5,263 nucleotides of DNA, taken from assembly GCA_030045755.1 (NCBI GenBank), contig JASIEW010000086.1, positions 1-5,263 on the forward strand, written 5' to 3'. A program made the position numbers and the translations under genes. Shown here one piece after another: positions 1 through 5,263 of this stretch. The stretch's first letter is position 1. Every line of letters starts with the position of its first letter. The notes below the pieces were generated by a model. That model worked only from the letters and a program-made list of their open reading frames with translations. It had not been told where the DNA came from and did no database searches. Source of the DNA: Nitrososphaerales archaeon. Lineage in GTDB: Archaea; Thermoproteota; Nitrososphaeria; Nitrososphaerales; UBA183.

Positions 1-1764
1 TTTGGGACGGTCTTCTTCTCAAGTCCAGCGGTGCTGAACGTGCCCGGTATCGACCCTGCCATACTGTGGGACGACCTCTTCTGGTTCTTCGGGCATCCTG
101 AGGTCTACATCGTGCTACTTCCTGCGCTCGGGATAGTCGCGGACGTCATACCTTCCTTTACGGGGAGGAAGCTCGTGGGGAGGAACTGGATTCTGATCTC
201 GACTGCGGTCATAGTGCTGCCGTTGAGCTTCGGCGTCTGGATGCACCACATGTTCCTCACAGGAATCCCGCTCACGCTCCAGGAGGTCTTCGACGCCTCC
301 ACCGAAGCGATCTCGATACCGTTCGGCATCATCATAATCTCGTTCATCCTGTCCTTCGTGAACGGCAGTATCCGGTTCAAGACGCCGTTCCTCAACGTGC
401 TGGCTTCGATGGTCCTCTTCATAATCGGCGGGATCATGGGAGTCTTCCTGTCCTCCCCTGTCCTGGACAGGGAGTTCCATGGGTCCTACTTCGTGGTCTC
501 GCACTTCCACTACGTGATGGTCGGAGCCACCATCTTCGGGCTGTTCGCGGGCATATACTACTGGCTCCCTAGGATGACGGGAAGAATGTACAGCGAGAGG
601 CTGGGCATAGTCCACTTCATCGCTTCGTTCGTCGGCTTCAACATACTGTACTTCCCCATGAGCCTCCTGAGCGACATGCCCAGGAGAGTCTTCACGTATC
701 CGAACATCGGCGACTTCGCGACGCTCAACATGATAGCCACCATCGGAGCGTTCATCTTCGCTCTCTCCCAGGTTTTCCTGGCATACAATCTGCTCAACAC
801 CTGGTTCCACGGGCCGCCGGCCGGTCCCAACCCATGGGGGTCGCCCAACCTGGAGTGGACGCAGTCACCCTACAGCCCAGTCGCGGCTCCTCCTGCTTCC
901 GAAGCGCAGCCGGCTGAAGGATGGATTGGGCAGCTCGTAAGCCATGGAGGGTCACCCCCCGCATCCTCCCCCGAGGGGCAGTCTTCACACAGTCCCCTCG
1001 TGAGCTCGAGGCCGATCGAAGTCGCGCTGGGGGCCACCATCTTCCTCTTCGGCGTCCCCTTCTACCCTTCGATTCCAGGACTGGCTGCGATGGTCGTCGG
1101 GGCAGGCATCGTGGTGTTCGCGTTCGGGTCGTGGGCCTTGGACGACCTCAGAGGCAGGTTCGTCGTCCCCGAGCACCCCGGCGACAGGTGGCCATTCAAC
1201 GGCGTGCCGAAGCAGAGGATGGGGATGTGGGTCTTCCTCTCCTCGGAGGTGATTCTCTTTGGGAGCTTCATAGCGGCCTACGTCTTCCTAAGAGAGGCGG
1301 TGATAGGCTGGCCCGCCGCGTCCTCGATTCACGACATCCCGCTCGGCACGGTGAACACGCTGATCCTCGCGAGCAGTGGGTTCACCATGGCGATGGCGGT
1401 CGTCGCGATAAGGAGAGGCGACCAGACCGGGACGCTGAGATGGCTGGCGACGACCTTCTCGCTGGGCGCGATATTCATGGGAGTCAAGATATCCGAGTGG
1501 TCCAACCTCTCGACGCTCAAGGGGTTCAATCTCGCCTCTTCCAACCCGATGTACCAGCTTGCGGCGAGCGCGTACTACCTGATCGTGGGCCTGCACGGAG
1601 CCCACGTCGTGGCGGGCCTGATAGTGATGGTGTATCTGATGAAGAGGACGATGTCAGGCGCCTACTCGAAGGACAACCACAGCGCGATCGAGAACTTTGC
1701 TCTGTACTGGGCATTCGTGGACATAGTCTGGTGCTTCATCTTCCCGCTCTTCTACCTCCTATGA
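1..1764 (+). CDS. coxA: Heme-copper cytochrome/quinol oxidase, fused subunit I + III (5' partial)
   Basis: The catalytic and third subunits of an aerobic terminal oxidase are fused in one membrane protein. It reduces O2 to water at a heme-CuB centre and pumps protons. The reading frame is open from base 1, so the gene begins upstream; about 200 residues (early helices, low-spin heme ligand, D-channel entry) are missing. Numbering from base 1 (587 residues): GHPEVY at 31-36 carries a CuB histidine, the A1-type glutamate and the cross-linked tyrosine. HH at 82-83 are the other CuB ligands. HFH at 168-170 are the heme ligands, and MPRR at 226-229 is the heme-propionate arginine pair. An NPWGSPNLEW-type subunit I end leads into a Pro/Ser-rich linker (about 288-336). 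A seven-helix subunit III domain follows, with SSEV at 414-417, GLHGAHVVAGL, and YWAFVDIVW near the end. Oddities: Ile and Phe replace the K-channel Lys and Thr, and Gly replaces the Mg-site Asp. The family is certain. The donor (cytochrome, copper protein or quinol) is not visible. Confidence 0.95.
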   Translation, partial: FGTVFFSSPAVLNVPGIDPAILWDDLFWFFGHPEVYIVLLPALGIVADVIPSFTGRKLVGRNWILISTAVIVLPLSFGVWMHHMFLTGIPLTLQEVFDASTEAISIPFGIIIISFILSFVNGSIRFKTPFLNVLASMVLFIIGGIMGVFLSSPVLDREFHGSYFVVSHFHYVMVGATIFGLFAGIYYWLPRMTGRMYSERLGIVHFIASFVGFNILYFPMSLLSDMPRRVFTYPNIGDFATLNMIATIGAFIFALSQVFLAYNLLNTWFHGPPAGPNPWGSPNLEWTQSPYSPVAAPPASEAQPAEGWIGQLVSHGGSPPASSPEGQSSHSPLVSSRPIEVALGATIFLFGVPFYPSIPGLAAMVVGAGIVVFAFGSWALDDLRGRFVVPEHPGDRWPFNGVPKQRMGMWVFLSSEVILFGSFIAAYVFLREAVIGWPAASSIHDIPLGTVNTLILASSGFTMAMAVVAIRRGDQTGTLRWLATTFSLGAIFMGVKISEWSNLSTLKGFNLASSNPMYQLAASAYYLIVGLHGAHVVAGLIVMVYLMKRTMSGAYSKDNHSAIENFALYWAFVDIVWCFIFPLFYLL

Positions 1765-1775
1765 GGCCATAGAAC

Positions 1776-2033
1776 ATGAAAACCTCAACGCTCGTCGGAG
1801 TCTGGGTGTACACGATGCTGGCAATCCTGGCCGAGGTGTTCGTAGCCACGACGGTGGCAGAGTCGGCTCTGTCAGTCACAGCCATAATCGTCTTTGCGAT
1901 GAGCCAGGCCGCCGCGATAATCGCGTTCTACATGGACCTGAAGAACGAGCCGGGCTCGCTGGTGTTTCTCGTGATAATCCCCGCAATGTTTTTGGCCGGC
2001 CTCCTCATTTCGGTGGTCGCGTCTCTCGGGTGA
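1776..2033 (+). CDS. Small cytochrome oxidase subunit IV (prokaryotic COX4-like)
   Basis: An 85-residue, three-helix membrane protein that fits the small prokaryotic oxidase subunit IV family, which stabilises the oxidase complex and is not catalytic. Helices lie at about 6-26, 33-52 and 60-83. Between helices 2 and 3 is FYMDLKNE (51-58), which matches the family's typical F-x-M-x-L-K signature. The length is normal for the family. The ATG start lies 11 nt after the subunit I/III stop. A GAGG at 1763-1766, overlapping that stop codon, sits at a suitable distance to act as a ribosome binding site. The position directly after the I/III gene is the usual one for this subunit. The family is small and weakly conserved, so the call rests on the helix pattern, the signature and the context together. 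Confidence 0.82.
   Translation: MKTSTLVGVWVYTMLAILAEVFVATTVAESALSVTAIIVFAMSQAAAIIAFYMDLKNEPGSLVFLVIIPAMFLAGLLISVVASLG
2029..2033 (+). promoter_or_regulatory. Shine-Dalgarno-like GGTGA before the cupredoxin gene
   Basis: GGTGA is a 5-nt match to the anti-SD complement (GGAGGTGAT). It overlaps the subunit IV stop codon. Its 5-nt spacing to TTG at 2039 suits initiation there; GTG at 2036 is too close (2 nt), and GTG at 2030 lies inside the motif. It is a short match and may be chance. Confidence 0.35.
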
Positions 2034-2458
2034 GAGTGTTGGAAACTCAGGAGTCCCCGTCGCCGAAGTGGTTCTTAGTGGGTCTCCTCGTGCTGATGTT
2101 CGTAGTCGTCGGAGGCGTGGCGGCCGCCCTGGCGGTTCCCCTGCAACCTCCTCTGCACCCTCCCTCGGTCGGTCCGCCCCCCGGAACGGTCATCATGCCT
2201 GCGGGGGTCGGGAACAACCTGAAACTGTCTTTCGAGCCGAGGGTGATAACGGTCGTGATTGGTCAGAACAACACGGTCACCTTCAAGAACGAAGACACGG
2301 TCGAGCACAGCGTCACGGCTAACGACGGGAGCTTCAGCCAGGTGATTACTCCGGGGCAGTCGTGGACCTACACGTTCACCACCCCAGGGGACTATGCCTA
2401 CCACTGCATCTTCCACTCGTGGATGACTGCGGAGGTCATAGTCCTACCAGCGTCATAA
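2030..2458 (+). CDS. Membrane-anchored blue copper protein (cupredoxin)
   Basis: A type 1 copper electron carrier tethered to the outer face of the cytoplasmic membrane. Residues 14-36 form one hydrophobic anchor. A Pro-rich spacer (38-52) leads to a plastocyanin-like beta domain at about 60-140. The copper ligands are His93 (in EHSVT), Cys126, His129 and Met132, in the order C-x2-H-x2-M (CIFHSWM). There is only one cysteine in the loop, so this is not the binuclear CuA site of oxidase subunit II (C-x3-C). The first codon is GTG and overlaps the subunit IV stop by 4 nt, so translation is probably coupled. TTG at 2039 is a real alternative start, because GGTGA at 2029-2033 lies 5 nt before it; that would shorten the protein by three residues. 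By analogy with sulfocyanin and the SoxM oxidase, it likely passes electrons to the oxidase encoded just upstream. That partner role is inferred from position. Confidence 0.9.
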   Translation: MRVLETQESPSPKWFLVGLLVLMFVVVGGVAAALAVPLQPPLHPPSVGPPPGTVIMPAGVGNNLKLSFEPRVITVVIGQNNTVTFKNEDTVEHSVTANDGSFSQVITPGQSWTYTFTTPGDYAYHCIFHSWMTAEVIVLPAS

Positions 2459-2485
2459 TGAGCGGGTTTAACACATGGCGGGGCG

Positions 2486-3493
2486 GTGGCTAGAAGGGCG
2501 AATCTGATGGAAGAGAGAGACGAGGGAAACGTCTTCCCAGGAAACTGGGACATAGTCTCGGAGACCCTGCTCAGGACGTACGAGCTGTGGTTCCCTCAGA
2601 ATTGGAGCCCCGTGGACCTTCCCTGGGACGAGTGCGACACGAAGAACTTCTCCTCGGACGAGGCGGTCGCCCAGGCTTACTGGCTGTCGAAGCTCGCCCT
2701 GTTCGAAAAGTCCGGGATAGGCGCCTTCGGCGCGGCCGCTGTCCAGGCAGCCACCCACGGGTTCGAGGACCCGACCAAGAAGTTCCTGTCCGCCGTAGCC
2801 TTCGACGAGTGCAGGCACGACGAGGTCTGCAGGAGGGCCTGCGCAAGAGTGTGCCCGAACTTCCCCTACAAGTTCAAGCCGAAGACCGAGCTCGAGTCGA
2901 AGGCCCACGCCAACATAATGGCGCTCTACGACAACGGGCACAGGTATTGGAGCGCGTTCAACCAGGCGTGGGGAAAATACCCGCTGGAGCTGATCTTCTC
3001 GAGCTTCTTCTTCGCCGAGATAGGCGCCCAGCTGATATTCAAGGAGGTCGGAGAGCGCTCCACGAACAAGGTCTACGCCTCTGCGTTCAGGAACATCACC
3101 AAGGACGAGTCGCGTCATCTGACAGGCACGCTGGCCATGCTCGAGAGGCTCGCAGAGAGGATGGACGAAGACCAGAAGGCGATGATAACCCGTCAGCTGA
3201 AGCACGGTTTCATCTATCTCTCGCCTTTGCTGTTCAAGCCGATGGAGGACTTTTGGAAGCTGCCCAGCGACTTCTTCGAGTACGACCAGAAGCTCGAGGA
3301 CCTGGCAGCCAGGTCAGGGTTGGGCGTCCCGAAGGTGGAAGACAGGTCGGACGCCTGGATGAAGGCCATCACCAGGCACAAGTCGAAGATAGAGGAGCTC
3401 GGCATCCAAGTGCCAGAGATCAAGGAGATAGGCCTGGCGGGGCTGGAAGTGAGCGTGAAGAAAGGCGAGGACATAGTCGCCACTCCGCTCTAG
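2486..3493 (+). CDS. Ferritin-like diiron protein, probable oxygenase of unknown substrate
   Basis: A 335-residue, mainly helical, soluble protein with no signal peptide or membrane helix. It carries a complete carboxylate-bridged diiron ligand set in the order used by the ferritin-like oxygenase superfamily: Glu74 (LALFEKSG), Glu108 and His111 (DECRH), Glu178 (FFAEIG), and Glu208 and His211 (DESRH). Family members with this set activate O2 (R2 and R2-like oxidases, methane/toluene-type monooxygenase alpha chains, AurF-type N-oxygenases) or store metal. The DESRHLTG stretch recalls the second ExxH helix of the bacterial multicomponent monooxygenases, but the protein is much shorter than their alpha chains and no reductase or coupling protein gene is in view. 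The last ~75 residues are charged and lie outside the four-helix core. Cysteines cluster around the first ExxH (109, 115, 119, 123). The start is uncertain: GTG at 2486 is used here, while ATG at 2507 (removing seven residues) is equally plausible. The substrate is not recognised. It lies 27 nt after the cupredoxin, so co-transcription is possible. Confidence 0.8.
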   Translation: MARRANLMEERDEGNVFPGNWDIVSETLLRTYELWFPQNWSPVDLPWDECDTKNFSSDEAVAQAYWLSKLALFEKSGIGAFGAAAVQAATHGFEDPTKKFLSAVAFDECRHDEVCRRACARVCPNFPYKFKPKTELESKAHANIMALYDNGHRYWSAFNQAWGKYPLELIFSSFFFAEIGAQLIFKEVGERSTNKVYASAFRNITKDESRHLTGTLAMLERLAERMDEDQKAMITRQLKHGFIYLSPLLFKPMEDFWKLPSDFFEYDQKLEDLAARSGLGVPKVEDRSDAWMKAITRHKSKIEELGIQVPEIKEIGLAGLEVSVKKGEDIVATPL

Positions 3494-4659
3494 CTTCCGA
3501 AGCGCTCCACCATGAGCAGCAAGGGCGCCAAGAAGATGAGGCACAGGACCGCGCTGGCACCCCAGGCGGCCGAATATCCGACCGCGTCTACGAAGTACGT
3601 GTAGAAGAGAGGCGGCCCGAACGCGCCCGTCAGCGATATCGCGTTGACCCACGATATGGCCAGACCGTCGTACTGGCTGCCCGACCTGTTCAAGTCCTTG
3701 GCGCCGGCGAAGGCGAAGGTGTAGCCGATGCCCGCGCAGCTCCCTCCAAGCACTGAGCATCCGAGGGCGGCGTAGACGCTGGGGTAGCTGCAGAGGAGCA
3801 GCGCTAGCCCGGTTCCTAAGACGACAAGGGTCAGCACAAGCCTGGGCCTCGAAGTCTTCCCGTAGCTCCTGCCCGCCCAGATGGCGGTGAAGACCGGGAG
3901 GACCACGACCATGCTACCGACAAGCCCGGCCTCGACCGGCGGGTAGTGCAGAAAGTTTACGAGATATTCGACCATGAAATTCGAGATCAGGACATTCCCG
4001 ACGCTGATTCCAAGGGTGACCATCCCCAGGAGTATGATCTGCCTGTTGGCCAGGATGCTCATGACGGCGTCGCGCTTCGCCTTGAACTCCGAGTTCCCTC
4101 CGTCACCCGGAACGAGGGCTATCACGAGGAGCCCGGTCAAAATGCCGAGGGCGCCGCTGAGCAAGAGGCTCTGCCTCCACCCCTCGGCGGTGGCGATGAC
4201 GACCCATCCGAACAGTCCGATGATGCCTCCAAAGTCGTACGCGGAGTTGAACAGGCCCACGCCCAGGCCGGTGTTGCCGCTCAGGTGCCTTGAGACGAGG
4301 ACGACCGCCGGCGCGAACACGAAAGCCATCCCGGTGCCCACCACGAACCTGAGCGCGGCTATCGCGGCTAGGGAGGAGGAGACCGCGGTACCAAGGACGG
4401 CGAAGGAAGAGAGGAATATCCCGAACACGACGACGGGCTTGGGACCCCACTTCGCCGCCGCCAGGCCTCCGGGCACTTGCATGAGCCCCAGCCCCAGGTA
4501 GAAAGTCGACGTCAAGACCCCGAGGCCCGCCGTCCCCACGCCCAAGTCCGGGCTCATCAGCACGAAGATCGCGCCTATGTTCAGCCAGTTGATTGCGTAG
4601 ACGACGCGTGAGAATACGAGCGAGGCGACGGCGCCGCGACTCTGCAAGACGTCAGGCAT
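3490..4659 (-). CDS. Major facilitator superfamily (MFS) transporter, substrate unknown
   Basis: A 389-residue integral membrane permease with about 12 hydrophobic helices in two six-helix halves, joined by a charged loop at about 184-200. It is of normal MFS length. The loop between helices 2 and 3 has a motif A-like stretch at 64-74 (GGLAAAKWGPK), with Ala where most members have Asp. The Arg104-x3-Gly-x-Gly pattern matches motif B of helix 4, and a weaker motif A copy follows at 262-273 in the second half. It would move a small solute using an ion gradient, but the substrate and direction cannot be read from the sequence. The ATG start fits, since helix 1 begins about ten residues later. 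There is no Shine-Dalgarno sequence before it, consistent with a nearly leaderless message from the TATA-like box at 4688-4693. It converges on the diiron gene, sharing CTAG at the stops, and follows the methyltransferase on the same strand. Confidence 0.9.
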   Translation of the reverse strand: MPDVLQSRGAVASLVFSRVVYAINWLNIGAIFVLMSPDLGVGTAGLGVLTSTFYLGLGLMQVPGGLAAAKWGPKPVVVFGIFLSSFAVLGTAVSSSLAAIAALRFVVGTGMAFVFAPAVVLVSRHLSGNTGLGVGLFNSAYDFGGIIGLFGWVVIATAEGWRQSLLLSGALGILTGLLVIALVPGDGGNSEFKAKRDAVMSILANRQIILLGMVTLGISVGNVLISNFMVEYLVNFLHYPPVEAGLVGSMVVVLPVFTAIWAGRSYGKTSRPRLVLTLVVLGTGLALLLCSYPSVYAALGCSVLGGSCAGIGYTFAFAGAKDLNRSGSQYDGLAISWVNAISLTGAFGPPLFYTYFVDAVGYSAAWGASAVLCLIFLAPLLLMVERFGS

Positions 4660-4687
4660 GGCGAGACAGCCGGCCCTCTATCATGCC

Positions 4688-4693
4688 TATAAT
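4688..4693 (-). promoter_or_regulatory. Candidate archaeal TATA box for the MFS gene
   Basis: On the minus strand the hexamer reads ATTATA, in the one clearly AT-rich patch of a GC-rich gap. Its centre is about 31 nt before the MFS ATG. Archaeal transcription normally starts about 26 nt downstream of the box, which gives a leader of only about 5 nt and agrees with the missing Shine-Dalgarno sequence. No convincing BRE is seen. The plus strand reads TATAAT, but no supported plus-strand gene follows. Confidence 0.45.
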
Positions 4694-4734
4694 CGGATTG
4701 CGTTAGCACGGGTTTCTTGGGCGGGCGGCGCCAT

Positions 4735-4753
4735 CGACTCAGAGTCGAGACTC
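4735..4753. repeat. Nested inverted repeats after the methyltransferase gene
   Basis: Three alternating 5-6 nt arms: CGACTC, a 1-nt spacer, GAGTCG (4735-4747), then GAGTC, a 2-nt spacer, GACTC (4742-4753). The middle arm can pair with either neighbour. The cluster starts 3 nt past the methyltransferase stop and ends about 75 nt before the transporter start. No T-tract follows on the minus strand, so it is not a typical archaeal terminator. It could be an operator or an RNA hairpin. Arms this short can arise by chance. Confidence 0.4.
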
Positions 4754-4756
4754 GGG

Positions 4757-5263
4757 CTAACTCTTCGTGGCGATGAGCAGTTGCGACCCTTCCGTCCCTC
4801 GGAACAATCCGAGGTCTGTCTCTGGGACGCCGGCTTTCTCAGCTTCTTTGAGGAGCGAGGGGTGTTCGACTCTGGCGGCAGCAAAGCCCGCCCGTCTCGC
4901 AAGCCGTTCGACTTCGCCGTCCTCGTAGAAGTGAAGCCTGCTTGCCATGGGTTCTGGAGCCGCCGGCGTCCCGCGCAAGGCCTTCGAGGCGCCGAAGACG
5001 ACGAACCGTCCTCCCTTCTCCAGGACCCTGTACACCTCCTTGAAGGTGAGGAGGGCGTCAGGGAGGAAGCCTAGCACTCCTGTCATGGCCGCACATGTGA
5101 ACGTCCCGTCCGCGTAAGGCAGCTCGCCCGCGTCACCGACCGACAGCTTCAGCCTGCCTTCGGAGATCGAGGCTCGGTTCAGCTCGGACGCCAGCCTCAC
5201 CATGTCTGGGCTGTGGTCGACCGCTGACGCCGTGCACCCGCTCCTCAATGCGTCATGGAGGAA
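4757..5263 (-). CDS. Class I SAM-dependent methyltransferase (5' partial)
   Basis: The C-terminal 168 residues of a Rossmann-fold methyltransferase of the Methyltransf_11/UbiE type, which transfers a methyl group from S-adenosylmethionine. The frame runs off the window edge at 5263, so the internal TTG at 5246-5248 is not the start. The missing N-terminal part should hold the Gly-rich motif I. Counting from the edge, AVDHSPDM at 14-21 has the acidic Asp16 at the end of strand 2 that binds the SAM ribose. GDAGELPYADGTF at 43-55 has Asp44, positioned to contact the adenine. AAMTGVLGFL (58-67) is strand 4, and EVYRVLEKGGRFVVFG (76-91) is the motif III helix and strand. The rest forms the last strands (RRAGFAAARVEH, then GSQLLIATKS). 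The acceptor is not identifiable. The gene lies 97 nt upstream of the transporter on the same strand. Confidence 0.9.
   Translation of the reverse strand, partial: FLHDALRSGCTASAVDHSPDMVRLASELNRASISEGRLKLSVGDAGELPYADGTFTCAAMTGVLGFLPDALLTFKEVYRVLEKGGRFVVFGASKALRGTPAAPEPMASRLHFYEDGEVERLARRAGFAAARVEHPSLLKEAEKAGVPETDLGLFRGTEGSQLLIATKS

Noticed and set aside
115..810. A 231-codon minus-strand frame under the oxidase gene
   Set aside because: Its product is highly charged and repetitive in Glu, Asp, Arg and His, as expected for the antisense of membrane-helix codons. It shows no domain.
921..1772. A long plus-strand open frame (283 codons) inside the subunit I/III gene
   Set aside because: It is the +3 shadow of the oxidase frame. 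Its product is Arg-rich, low in hydrophobic residues and has no recognisable domain, while the overlapping oxidase frame is fully conserved.
2405..2427. The cupredoxin loop read as a CuA subunit II site
   Set aside because: CuA needs two cysteines (C-x3-C-x3-H-x2-M). Only one Cys is present and the pattern is C-x2-H-x2-M, so this is a type 1 copper site.
3480..3520. A transcription terminator between the convergent genes
   Set aside because: No T-tract or hairpin is visible on either strand around the shared CTAG, and there is no intergenic space.
2587..3756. A 389-codon plus-strand frame overlapping the diiron and MFS genes
   Set aside because: It runs across two real genes on opposite strands and encodes an Arg/Gly/Ala-rich sequence typical of out-of-frame GC-rich DNA.
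4658..5074. A 138-codon plus-strand frame starting at the MFS start region and divergent from it
   Set aside because: It is antisense to the methyltransferase, whose motifs are clear. It has no domain and no convincing start signal; its ATG only mirrors the CATG at the MFS start.

Overview
The window reads as part of an archaeal chromosome, with moderate confidence. Base composition is GC-rich, about 60% by eye. Arginine is often AGG/AGA and isoleucine often ATA. Genes are packed with 4-nt overlaps. Shine-Dalgarno signals are weak or absent, and one gene has a TATA-like hexamer about 30 nt before a start codon with almost no leader. Fused cytochrome oxidase I+III subunits and blue copper partners are known from archaea such as Sulfolobus (SoxM), but I+III fusions also occur in bacteria such as Thermus. 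The phylum cannot be fixed from this window.

Plus strand, 1-2458: the 3' part of an aerobic terminal oxidase operon. It starts inside a fused heme-copper oxidase subunit I/III, whose first ~200 residues lie before the window. A small three-helix subunit IV follows, and then a membrane-anchored cupredoxin that overlaps subunit IV by 4 nt. Together they suggest an O2-reducing proton pump fed by a blue copper protein instead of, or beside, cytochrome c. All catalytic histidines visible in subunit I are present. The K-channel lysine and threonine and the Mg-site aspartate of the classic A family are replaced.

Plus strand, 2486-3493: a ferritin-like diiron protein with a complete E / ExxH / E / ExxH ligand set. 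It starts 27 nt after the cupredoxin. Its substrate is unknown, and it is the least described item here.

Minus strand, 3490-5263: a 12-helix major facilitator transporter, and upstream of it the 3' part of a class I SAM-dependent methyltransferase whose 5' end lies beyond the window. The transporter converges on the diiron gene, and the two stop codons share one CTAG. The 97-nt gap between methyltransferase and transporter (4660-4756) holds a TATA-like promoter candidate for the transporter and a cluster of nested inverted repeats.

There is no gene-free stretch over 300 bases. I saw no RNA gene, mobile element or CRISPR array. The oxidase block is recognisable. Any link between it and the diiron protein, transporter and methyltransferase is inference from position only.
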